A stretch of DNA of 64,000 bases from positions 1,364,001 through 1,428,000 of the forward strand of contig NZ_LT635455.1 in assembly GCF_900119915.1 (NCBI RefSeq). The letters run 5' to 3'. Positions 56,898 to 64,000 of this stretch are shown here, one piece after another. The notes beneath the pieces were generated by a model that saw only the letters and a list, made by a program, of their open reading frames with translations, had not been told where the DNA came from and ran no database searches. The DNA is from Olsenella timonensis (GTDB taxonomy: Bacteria; Actinomycetota; Coriobacteriia; Coriobacteriales; Atopobiaceae). Made by a program: the position numbers and the translations under genes. Every line of letters begins with the position of its first letter. Position 1 is the first letter of the stretch.

Positions 56898-59162
56898 ATG
56901 GACCTCGACAAGAACCTCAACGCGGCGCTCGCCGAGATGGGCGCCACGCTCGACGACGCCAGCGACCGGCAGCTCTTCTGCGCGCTGCTGCGCGTCACGC
57001 GCGACCTCGAGGGCGGGATGCGCCCCGCCCCCGGCGACCGCAGGCTCTACTACTTCTCCGCCGAGTTCCTGGTGGGGCGCCTCCTGCGCGCGAACCTCGT
57101 GAACCTCGGGCTCGTCGACGAGGTCGAGGCGCTGCTCGCCGCGCACGGGACCTCGCTCGCCGCCGTGGAGGACTGCGAGCCGGAGCCCTCCCTCGGCAAC
57201 GGCGGCCTGGGCAGGCTCGCCGCGTGCTTCCTCGACTCCATCGCCTCGCTCGGCCTGCCGGGCGACGGCGTGGGCCTCAACTACCACTACGGCCTCTTCC
57301 GCCAGGACCTCTCCGAGGGCGTCCAGCGCGAGGAGCCCAACCCCTGGATCGAGCCCGAGTCCTGGCTCATCGACACCGGCAGGTCCTTCTCGGTGCCCTT
57401 TGGCTTTGGGCCCCTCACCGCGCGCATGTACGACATCGAGGTCCCCGGCTACGAGAACGGCGTGGCCAACCGGCTGCACCTCTTCGACGTGGAGGACCCG
57501 GCGGGCGCGCCCGAGGGCGGCATCGGCTTCGACAAGCACGACGTGGCCCACACCCTCACGAGCTTCCTCTACCCCGACGACTCCGACGAGGCCGGGCGGC
57601 TCCTGCGCGTCTACCAGCAGTACTTCATGGTGTCCGCCGGCGCGCAGCTCATCCTGGCCGAGCTCGAGGAGCGGGGACTGGCGCCGGAGGAGCTGGACCG
57701 CCACGTGGCCGTCCACATCAACGACACCCATCCCTCGATGGTGATTCCGGAGCTCGTGCGCCTGCTCATGGAGCGCGGCGTCCCCTTCGAGGACGCGGCC
57801 GGCATCGTGGAGCGCACCTGCGCCTACACCAACCACACGATCCTCGCCGAGGCGCTCGAGACCTGGCCGATGCGCTACCTCGAGCAGGTTGCCCCCGGCA
57901 TCGTGCCCGTGATCCGACGGCTGGACGCGCTCGCGCGCACCCGCACGGACGACGACCGCCTGGCCGTGGTCGACGGCGGCGACGTCGTGCACATGGCCAA
58001 CCTCGACGTGCATTTCTCGCACGCGGTGAACGGCGTGGCGGCGCTGCACACCCAGATCCTCGTGGAGTCCGAGATGCGCCCCTTCGCCGAGCTCTACCCA
58101 GACAAGTTCTCCAACAAGACCAACGGCATCACCTTCCGACGCTGGCTCATGGGCTGCAACCCCGCGCTCGCCGAGCTGGTGACGAGCGCCATCGGCGACG
58201 GCTGGGTCCGCGACGCCGCCAGGCTCGAGGACCTTCTCGCCCTGCGCGACGACGCCGCCTTCGTGCGGAGCCTCCTCGACGTGAAGGTTGCCAACAAGAA
58301 GCGTCTCGCGGCGTGGCTGCGCGCCGAGCAGGGCATCGAGGTCGACCCGCACTCCGTCCTCGACATCCAGGTCAAGCGCATGCACCAGTACAAGCGGCAG
58401 CAGATGAACGCCCTCTACGCCATCTGGAAGTACCTGCAGATCAAGCGTGGAAACGTTCCCAGCCGCCCGGTCACGATGGTCTTCGGTGCCAAGGCGGCGC
58501 CGGCCTACGCCCTGGCCAAGGACACGATCGCGCTCCTTCTGGCCCTCTCGCGCCTCATCGCCGAGGACCCGCAGGTCTCGCCGTGGCTGCGCCTGGTCTT
58601 CGTGGAGAACTACAACGTCACGGCCGCCGAGCACCTCATCCCCGCGGCGGACGTCTCCGAGCAGATCTCGCTCGCGTCCAAGGAGGCGAGCGGCACCTCC
58701 AACATGAAGTTCATGGCCAACGGCGCGGTCACGCTGGGCACGCTCGACGGCGCCAACGTGGAGATCGCGGACCTCGTGGGCGAGAGCAACATCTACCTCT
58801 TCGGCCGCTCGTCCGCCGACGTCATCGGGCTCTACGCGCGCGGGGACTACCGGCCCTGGGACTACTGGCAGGCGGACGGCGAGCTCGCCGAGGTGATCGA
58901 CTTCATCTGCTCGCCGGAGCTGCTCGCGCGCGGCGACGCCGGCTGCCTCACCCGCGTCTACCGCGACTTCGTCGCCAAGGACTACTTCATGGCCCTGCTC
59001 GACGCGCGCGACTACGTGAGCGTGAAGGAGCGCTGCCTCGCCGACTACGAGGACCGAGCCTCCTGGGGCGAGAAGGCCCTCGTGAACGTCGCGAGATCCG
59101 GGTTCTTCTCGTCCGACCGAACCATCCGCGAGTACGACCGCGACATCTGGCACCTCTCGTGA
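56898..59162 (+). CDS. glgP: Glycogen/maltodextrin phosphorylase
   Basis: GlgP releases glucose-1-phosphate from alpha-1,4-glucans using PLP. The 754-residue protein has YYFSAEFLVGRLLRANLVNL, PSLGNGGLGRLAACFLDS, HINDTHPSMVIPELVRLLM, IQVKRMHQYKRQQMNALY and the PLP-lysine region EASGTSNMKFMANGAVTLG. ATG 56898 is preferred because AAGGAGG ends 7 bases upstream; the overlapping ATG at 56892 lies too close. It is co-transcribed with malQ. A hairpin (59167-59195) follows the stop. Confidence 0.95.
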   Translation: MDLDKNLNAALAEMGATLDDASDRQLFCALLRVTRDLEGGMRPAPGDRRLYYFSAEFLVGRLLRANLVNLGLVDEVEALLAAHGTSLAAVEDCEPEPSLGNGGLGRLAACFLDSIASLGLPGDGVGLNYHYGLFRQDLSEGVQREEPNPWIEPESWLIDTGRSFSVPFGFGPLTARMYDIEVPGYENGVANRLHLFDVEDPAGAPEGGIGFDKHDVAHTLTSFLYPDDSDEAGRLLRVYQQYFMVSAGAQLILAELEERGLAPEELDRHVAVHINDTHPSMVIPELVRLLMERGVPFEDAAGIVERTCAYTNHTILAEALETWPMRYLEQVAPGIVPVIRRLDALARTRTDDDRLAVVDGGDVVHMANLDVHFSHAVNGVAALHTQILVESEMRPFAELYPDKFSNKTNGITFRRWLMGCNPALAELVTSAIGDGWVRDAARLEDLLALRDDAAFVRSLLDVKVANKKRLAAWLRAEQGIEVDPHSVLDIQVKRMHQYKRQQMNALYAIWKYLQIKRGNVPSRPVTMVFGAKAAPAYALAKDTIALLLALSRLIAEDPQVSPWLRLVFVENYNVTAAEHLIPAADVSEQISLASKEASGTSNMKFMANGAVTLGTLDGANVEIADLVGESNIYLFGRSSADVIGLYARGDYRPWDYWQADGELAEVIDFICSPELLARGDAGCLTRVYRDFVAKDYFMALLDARDYVSVKERCLADYEDRASWGEKALVNVARSGFFSSDRTIREYDRDIWHLS

Positions 59163-59166
59163 GGCA

Positions 59167-59195
59167 GGTCAAAAGGGGACAGTCCCCTTTTGACC
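59167..59195 (+). other. Hairpin between glgP and GH13 gene (GGTCAAAAGGGG stem)
   Basis: A perfect 12-bp stem 59167-59178/59184-59195 around ACAGT. The AAAAGGGGACAGTCCCCTTTT palindrome resembles dispersed repeats found near transposases in many Gram-positives. It ends 18 bp before the GH13 start and could be a partial terminator. Confidence 0.7.
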
Positions 59196-59213
59196 CATTG
59201 GAAAGGAGCAGCG

Positions 59214-60920
59214 ATGACCGTTAACAACGCGAACGCGGACTGGTGGAAGCAGGCCGTGGTCTACCAGGTCTACCCGAGGAGCTTCCGCGACACCAACGCC
59301 GACGGCCTGGGTGACATCCGCGGCGTCACCGAGCGCATGGGGTACCTGAGCGAGCTGGGGGTGGACGCGATCTGGCTCTCCCCCTTCTACCCCTCCCCGC
59401 TCGTGGACGGCGGCTATGACGTGGCTGACTATCGCGACGTCGACCCGCGCCTGGGCACCCTGGCCGACTTTGACGAGATGGTGGCCGCCGCGCACGCGGC
59501 GGGCATCAAGGTGATCGTGGACATCGTGCCCAACCACACCTCCACCGAGCACGCATGGTTCCGCGAGGCGCTGGCCTCCCCGCGCGGCTCGGCGGCGCGC
59601 GACCGCTACATCTTCCGCCCCGGCCGCGGCGAGGGGGGCGAGCTGCCCCCCAACGGCTGGCGCTCCACCTTTGGCGGCCCGGCGTGGGAGCCGGTGGGCG
59701 ACGGAGACTGGTACCTGCATCTCTTTGCCGTCGAGCAGGCCGACCTCAACTGGAAGAACCCCGAGGTCCACGAGGACTTCAAGCGCACGCTGCGCTTCTG
59801 GAGCGACCGCGGCGTGGACGGCTTCCGGATCGACGTGGCGCACTCGCTGGCCAAGGACCTGGACAGCCGCCCGCTGGAGGAGTGGCCGGACGACCCTGAC
59901 CAGGCGAGCCTGTCCCAGGACGGAACCGGCGGCGACAACCCGCTCTGGGACCGTCCCGAGGTGCACGACATCTACCGCGAGTGGCGCCAGGTCTTCAACG
60001 AGTACGACCCGCCGCGCTTTGCCGTGGCCGAGGCATGGGTGGCGCCCGAGCACCAGTGGATGTACGCCTCGCCCGAGGAGCTGGGACAGGTGTTCAACTT
60101 CGAGTTTGCCAAGACGGACTGGTTCGCGGACGACTTCCGCCGCGCCATCGAGGAGGGGCTCGCCGCCGCCGAGCGCTCCCGCTCGACGACGACCTGGGTC
60201 CTCTCCAACCACGACATGCCGCGGCACGCCACGCGCTTCGCCCTGCCGCAGGTGCGCTCGCGCGTACACCACCAGCTGGTGAACGACTGGCTGCTCCGCG
60301 ACGGCAGGACCTACGTGGAGGACCGAGAGCTGGGGACGCGCCGCGCCCGCGCCGCGCTGCTCATGGAGCTGGGGCTCCCCGGCTCCGTCTACCTCTACCA
60401 GGGCGAGGAGCTGGGCCTCTTTGAGGTGGCGGACATCCCCTGGGAGGCGCTCGAGGACCCCGAGGCCCGCATGAGCGCGCACGGCGACGCCATCAAGGGC
60501 CGCGACGGCTGCCGCGTGCCGCTCCCCTGGACGGCGGACGACCCCACCGACGCCTTCGGCTTCTCGCTGGGCGAGAAGCACGCGGCCCCGCACCTGCCGC
60601 AGCCGGCGTGGTTCGGCGCGTTCGCGGCAGACGTCGAGGAGGCGGACGAGGACTCGATGCTGTGGTTCTACCGCCGCGCCCTCGCGCTGCGCGCGCGACT
60701 GCTCACCGCGAGCGGGGACACGTCGATCGCCTGGTCGGCGGCTGACGGCGGAGACGTCGTCGCCTACGAGCGCCCCTGCGCGGACGGCCGCACGCTCACG
60801 TGCGTGACCAACTTCGGGGCGCGGCCGACCGAGCTGCCCGAGGGCGAGGTCCTTCTCGCCAGCGCCGAGGTCGCGGACGGCAGACTGCCGGGCGACGCCA
60901 GCGCCTGGGTCGTGCGATAG
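59214..60920 (+). CDS. GH13 alpha-glucosidase (oligo-1,6-glucosidase-like)
   Basis: The 568-residue (beta/alpha)8 enzyme starts WWKQAVVYQVYPRSFRDTNA and has DIVPNHTSTEHAWF, the nucleophile Asp in GVDGFRIDVAHSLAKD, the acid/base Glu in FAVAEAWVAPEHQ and the third Asp in WVLSNHDMPRHATRF. The domain order fits cytosolic alpha-glucosidases or isomaltases that process maltodextrin side products. No signal peptide is present. ATG 59214 has GAAAGGAGC upstream. It ends the malQ-glgP series and is followed by a strong two-part hairpin. Confidence 0.92.
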   Translation: MTVNNANADWWKQAVVYQVYPRSFRDTNADGLGDIRGVTERMGYLSELGVDAIWLSPFYPSPLVDGGYDVADYRDVDPRLGTLADFDEMVAAAHAAGIKVIVDIVPNHTSTEHAWFREALASPRGSAARDRYIFRPGRGEGGELPPNGWRSTFGGPAWEPVGDGDWYLHLFAVEQADLNWKNPEVHEDFKRTLRFWSDRGVDGFRIDVAHSLAKDLDSRPLEEWPDDPDQASLSQDGTGGDNPLWDRPEVHDIYREWRQVFNEYDPPRFAVAEAWVAPEHQWMYASPEELGQVFNFEFAKTDWFADDFRRAIEEGLAAAERSRSTTTWVLSNHDMPRHATRFALPQVRSRVHHQLVNDWLLRDGRTYVEDRELGTRRARAALLMELGLPGSVYLYQGEELGLFEVADIPWEALEDPEARMSAHGDAIKGRDGCRVPLPWTADDPTDAFGFSLGEKHAAPHLPQPAWFGAFAADVEEADEDSMLWFYRRALALRARLLTASGDTSIAWSAADGGDVVAYERPCADGRTLTCVTNFGARPTELPEGEVLLASAEVADGRLPGDASAWVVR

Positions 60921-60931
60921 CCCCTTCCGCA

Positions 60932-60989
60932 GCGACGGGCCGCTCGTGGACGTTTTTCTCGTCTGAAACGTCCATCGGCGGCCCGTCGC
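60932..60989. terminator. Two-part hairpin downstream of GH13 gene
   Basis: Outer stem GCGACGGGCCGC/GCGGCCCGTCGC (12 bp), a symmetric TCG/TCG internal loop, inner stem TGGACGTTT/AAACGTCCA (9 bp) and loop TTCTCGTCTG. It starts 12 bp past the stop and should stop or stabilise the transcript. The 3x3 internal loop design also appears at 15006-15053. Confidence 0.8.
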
Positions 60990-61054
60990 CGCTGTCCCTC
61001 GGGTGGGCCCGCGCTTCTCGCCGCCGCGACGCCGGGGTCGCGACCGCCCGCATC

Positions 61055-61125
61055 AACACGCAAAATCCGAGAAGTGCGTAATTCTCAACTGCGAATATGT
61101 ATAGTGAAACCGGATTCTGCGTGTT
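61055..61125. repeat. Diverged inverted repeat, possible third member of the element family
   Basis: AACACGCAAAATCCG (61055-61069) and CGGATTCTGCGTGTT (61111-61125) are complements with one mismatch and enclose 41 bp. That interior has GAGAA..TTCTC and TCTCAACTGCGAA, which resembles CCTCAACTGGGAA inside element copy 2. It lies in the convergent gap between the GH13 and alpha-galactosidase genes. CCGAGAAGTGC flanks it at 61067 and 61139. There is no tandem array beyond it. Confidence 0.6.
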
Positions 61126-61173
61126 AATGCACACGCAGCCGAGAAGTGCAACGTGGCGCCCCGGCGCAGGCGG

Positions 61174-63366
61174 CTACCCCACCCGCTCGAAGCGGTACAT
61201 GAAGCTCTCGTAGGGCGTGGCCGGCACGGAGACGGGCAGGCCCATGTCCATGAGGGCGTCGGCGGAGTAGACGCTGCCGTTGCTCACCATGCGGTAGCTC
61301 GCGCCGGGCGTGAGGCCGCGCGGGACCACGTAGTTGGCCAGGCCGTAGCCGTCGACGCGCGTGACCACGGCGCACACGAGCGCCTCGGAGCCGTCCTCAG
61401 AGACGAACTCCCACGCAGCGAGCGTGGCGTCCTTGGGGTCGGTCAGACGGTAGAAGAGGCCCTCGCGCACGAGGTGCTCGATCGTGCGGTAAGTCTTGAC
61501 CTGGCTCTTGATGAGCTCGCAGGCACGGTCGTTCAGCTCCATGAGATCGAGCTCGTAGCCAAAGGCGCCGCCGCCCATGGCCACGGTCCCGCGGGCGCCG
61601 AGAGGAACGGTGCGGCCGGTGATCTCGTTGGGGCAGGCGGAGACATGCGCGCCCATCGCCGAGCACGGGTAGCCAAAGGAGGTGCCGTACTGAATCTCCA
61701 GGCGGTTGCGGGCGTCGGTGTTGTCGGACGTCCAGATCTGGGGCGTGTAGTAGAGCATGCCCGCGTCAAAGCGGCCGCCGCCCGCAGAGCAGCCCTCGAT
61801 GAGGAGCTCCGGGTAGCGGGAGCGCACGCGCTCAAGAAGGTCGTAGAGGCCGAGCATGTAGTCGTAGAGGACCTTGCCCTGGTCGCTCGCAGTGCGGGAG
61901 TAGACGTCCACGATCGAGCGGTTGTAGTCCCACTTGACGTAGTCGATGCCGCCCTGGTCGAGCACGGCGCAGAGCTGCTCGAAGAGGTTGTCGCGCACCT
62001 CAGGCCGCGAGAGGTCCAGCACCAGCTGGTCGCGACCGAGCACGGGCTCCTTGCCAGGAACGGTGAGCGCCCAGTCGGGGTGCGCGCGGAAGAGGTCAGA
62101 GTCCTCGTTCACCATCTCGGGCTCCACCCAGATGCCAAAGCCCAGGCCCACCTCGTTCACGCGGCGGGCGAGGTCGGCAACCGTGCCGCCGAGCTTGGCC
62201 ATGTTGGGCTGCCAGTCACCGAGGCCACGGTGGTCGTCGTTGCGCGCGCCAAACCAGCCGTCGTCCATGACGAGCATGTCCAGTCCCAGCTCCGCGGCCT
62301 TCTTCGCGAGCTCCACGAGCTTGTCGCCCGTGAAGTCGAAGTAGCAGGCCTCCCAGCTGTTGATGAGGATGGGGCGCGGGGCGTCGCGCCAGGGGCCGCG
62401 GCAGACGTTGCGGCGGATGCAGCGGTGCAGGTTGTGGGAGATCCTCTCCAGGCCCGCGTCAGAGTACGTCATGATGACCTCGGGCGCCACGATCTTCTCG
62501 CCCGGCTCGAGCGGATAGGAGAAGAGGTCGGAGTCCAGGCCCATCTGCATGCGGGCCTGCTCGTACTGGTCGCGCTCGGCCTCGGCGAGAAACCCGCCGC
62601 TGTAGACGAAGCTCATGGACCAGCAGCGGCCGGCCGTCTCGGTGGCTTCGCGGTCACAGAGGATCATGACGGGGTTGTACTGGTTGGAGGACATGCCGCG
62701 GCGGCTTCCCACCGAGAGCGCGCCGTTCTTGAGCTGGCGGCGCGTGGGGCGGCGCTCCATGGCGTGACGCCCGTCGAAGGTGATGACGTCGAAGTCCCCG
62801 GTCACGAAGTCGAGACAGGCGGTCTGCGCCTTCTCCACCGTCACGCGGGCCTCGCCGCCGTTGCGGATGACGGCGGCGCGGGTGATGACGTCCAGGTGCG
62901 GCAGGACGCCGTAAAGCAGCTCGACCTCGAGGCCGAGGCGCTCGTCGGCGAGCGTCACCGAGAGGGTCTCGGCGTCGTCGTCGGCCCCCTCGTCGTAGGC
63001 GGCGGGCAGCCCCGGCAGGCCGTACTTGCCCGGACGGATCTCGTGGCACTTGTAGCGCAGGTCGCAACCAAAGGTGCCCTCGGCGTCGCGCACGATGAGC
63101 AGTGGGCTTCTCATGTCCCCGGAGCCCTGGAACGGGAACTCCTGCGGCAGGACGTCGAGCGAATAGGTGCGGTCCGCAACATCGTGCGGGCAGCCGCACA
63201 TGCCGCTGCGGTCGCAGTACGTGAGGAGGTAGGACAGATCCCCCTCCGCGCGTGCGCCATAGTAGAGATGGAGCAGGTAGCCGTACTCGTCAACCTTCAT
63301 CTGATAGGTGGAGTTATCCGTTGAGATGGTGAGGAGGCGCGCGGGGGCGTCGTACGACAGGGGCAT
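61174..63366 (-). CDS. GH36 alpha-galactosidase
   Basis: The 730-residue enzyme releases galactose from raffinose-type sugars. It has an N-terminal beta-sandwich, then the catalytic barrel with LVMDDGWFGARNDDHRGLGDW, the nucleophile Asp in IDYVKWDYNRSIVDV, and the acid/base Asp in EGCSAGGGRFDAGMLYY. The C-terminal beta domain ends TPYESFMYRFERVG. It has no signal peptide, so substrates are imported first, likely by the ABC system whose permease gene lies upstream (63503). ATG at 63366; a hairpin at 63425-63462 separates it from the permease gene. Confidence 0.95.
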   Translation of the reverse strand: MPLSYDAPARLLTISTDNSTYQMKVDEYGYLLHLYYGARAEGDLSYLLTYCDRSGMCGCPHDVADRTYSLDVLPQEFPFQGSGDMRSPLLIVRDAEGTFGCDLRYKCHEIRPGKYGLPGLPAAYDEGADDDAETLSVTLADERLGLEVELLYGVLPHLDVITRAAVIRNGGEARVTVEKAQTACLDFVTGDFDVITFDGRHAMERRPTRRQLKNGALSVGSRRGMSSNQYNPVMILCDREATETAGRCWSMSFVYSGGFLAEAERDQYEQARMQMGLDSDLFSYPLEPGEKIVAPEVIMTYSDAGLERISHNLHRCIRRNVCRGPWRDAPRPILINSWEACYFDFTGDKLVELAKKAAELGLDMLVMDDGWFGARNDDHRGLGDWQPNMAKLGGTVADLARRVNEVGLGFGIWVEPEMVNEDSDLFRAHPDWALTVPGKEPVLGRDQLVLDLSRPEVRDNLFEQLCAVLDQGGIDYVKWDYNRSIVDVYSRTASDQGKVLYDYMLGLYDLLERVRSRYPELLIEGCSAGGGRFDAGMLYYTPQIWTSDNTDARNRLEIQYGTSFGYPCSAMGAHVSACPNEITGRTVPLGARGTVAMGGGAFGYELDLMELNDRACELIKSQVKTYRTIEHLVREGLFYRLTDPKDATLAAWEFVSEDGSEALVCAVVTRVDGYGLANYVVPRGLTPGASYRMVSNGSVYSADALMDMGLPVSVPATPYESFMYRFERVG

Positions 63367-63424
63367 GGTTCCTCGGTTTCTCTCGTATGCCTGAAGGTGC
63401 AGAGGCGAATGTAGCGCATTTGGG

Positions 63425-63462
63425 GGCGCCCGGAACCCGTCAGGGAACGGATTCCGGGCGCC
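63425..63462 (-). terminator. Hairpin after sugar permease gene
   Basis: GGCGCCCGGAA (63425-63435) pairs perfectly with 63452-63462 around a 16-base loop. It lies 41 bp past the permease stop and 59 bp before the alpha-galactosidase start. It may limit read-through from the transporter into the alpha-galactosidase gene. GGAATCTTTACA lies just beyond, also seen upstream of the LacI gene. Confidence 0.65.
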
Positions 63463-63502
63463 AGGGGGAATCTTTACAGATACCCTACGTTCTCGGCCGC
63501 GC

Positions 63503-64000
63503 CTACTTCACGGCACCGTTGGTGACGCCGCCGATGATCTGCTTCTGCGCCACGATGTAGAAGATGATCATCGGGAGCATGGCAAGCAGGTAGGAGGCAA
63601 ACGCCAGGTTGTAGTTCGTGCCGAACTGCGTCTGGAAGCTCATCTGCGCGAGCGGCAGGGTGTTGACGCCGGAGCCGCCCATGATGACGAGCGGGGTCAT
63701 GACGTCGTTCCACACGGCCAGGCCGGTGATGACGGCAACGGTGGCGTGCATGGGCTTCATGAGCGGGAAGATGACCTTCCAGTAGGTAGTCCAGGTGGAC
63801 GCGCCGTCTACGCGGGCCGCCTCCTCGAGGGCGGTGGGGATGTTCCTCAGGTAGCCTGTGTAGAGCATCATGTTCATGGGCATGTAGAACACGACGTAGA
63901 GGATCATGACGCCGAACATGTTGTCAAGGTGCATCATGGCCGTCTGCTTGACGAGCGGCATCATCAGGATCGCGAAGGGCACGTACATGCCGGCGACGAT
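63503..64000 (-). CDS. Carbohydrate ABC transporter permease (MalG/MsmG-like), partial
   Basis: The C-terminal 166 codons are present and the 5' end lies beyond the window. Visible are three to four membrane spans and the EAA coupling loop IPTALEEAARVDGASTWTTYWKVIFPLMKP. The end MLPMIIFYIVAQKQIIGGVTNGAVK is characteristic of the sugar-uptake (CUT1) MalG family. The frame stays open to 64000. With the alpha-galactosidase downstream, an alpha-galactoside or raffinose-type substrate is likely but not shown. Confidence 0.92.
   Translation of the reverse strand: MVAGMYVPFAILMMPLVKQTAMMHLDNMFGVMILYVVFYMPMNMMLYTGYLRNIPTALEEAARVDGASTWTTYWKVIFPLMKPMHATVAVITGLAVWNDVMTPLVIMGGSGVNTLPLAQMSFQTQFGTNYNLAFASYLLAMLPMIIFYIVAQKQIIGGVTNGAVK

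Noticed and set aside
58448-58461. TGGAAACGTTCCCA in glgP as a LacI operator
   Set aside because: One mismatch and deep inside the coding region; may be chance.

Overview
The window is a high-GC (roughly two-thirds G+C by eye) bacterial chromosome segment. Gene content and style point to an actinobacterium of class Coriobacteriia, most likely an Olsenella/Atopobiaceae-type gut or oral anaerobe. This is inference from a glutamine synthetase III next to GOGAT, a HisZ-HisG fusion, LPXTG surface proteins with TCTEPG-type repeats, and many GTG/TTG starts. No rRNA, tRNA or CRISPR array was seen.

Layout. 1-995: right part of an IS3-family element, including its right end and a probable -1 frameshift signal. 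996-1410: non-coding DNA with four copies of a ~28-bp repeat placed symmetrically. 1411-4586: the C-terminal remains of two LPXTG surface proteins joined head to head, both without N-termini. 4608-10715 (minus): histidine operon hisZG-D-C-B-H-A, preceded by a perfect operator-like palindrome; hisF and hisI/E are absent. 11014-23475: mixed housekeeping genes (ybaK, uvrA, an MBL hydrolase, an Mrp ATPase, two flavoproteins, a lipase-like protein, uvrB). A canonical LexA box lies upstream of uvrB. 23593-31349: a TPR membrane protein, a lytic transglycosylase, coaE, a COG0715-type ABC importer, a zinc-ribbon membrane protein and rpsA. 31591-42488: a HAD phosphatase, then a nitrogen-assimilation block on the minus strand (GSIII, a frameshifted nitrilase, a 61-residue ORF, gltD, gltB). 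42712-50819 (mostly plus): polA, rnhA, a PLC-like protein, a CPBP protease, and a cytosolic BMP-domain protein paired with a metallophosphoesterase. 51130-64000: a sugar block with galK and galT, a LacI regulator, malQ, glgP, a GH13 glucosidase, a GH36 alpha-galactosidase and the start of a sugar ABC permease gene cluster. Together these would release galactose and glucose from alpha-galactosides and maltodextrins and feed them into central metabolism.

The least explained material is non-coding. Two convergent intergenic regions (32409-32697 and 50856-51058) hold the same two-part element: a perfect 15-17 bp inverted repeat with core CGAGTGTACGAAA around 74-83 bp of variable DNA, then a short tandem array with a related purine-rich unit. 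A third, diverged inverted repeat sits in the next long convergent gap (61055-61125). Separately, the 7-mer CGAGAAG/CTTCTCG occurs about 85-90 times in the window on both strands (about 7-8 expected from base composition). It occurs in genes, hairpins and both arrays, but is absent from the IS and the surface-protein region.
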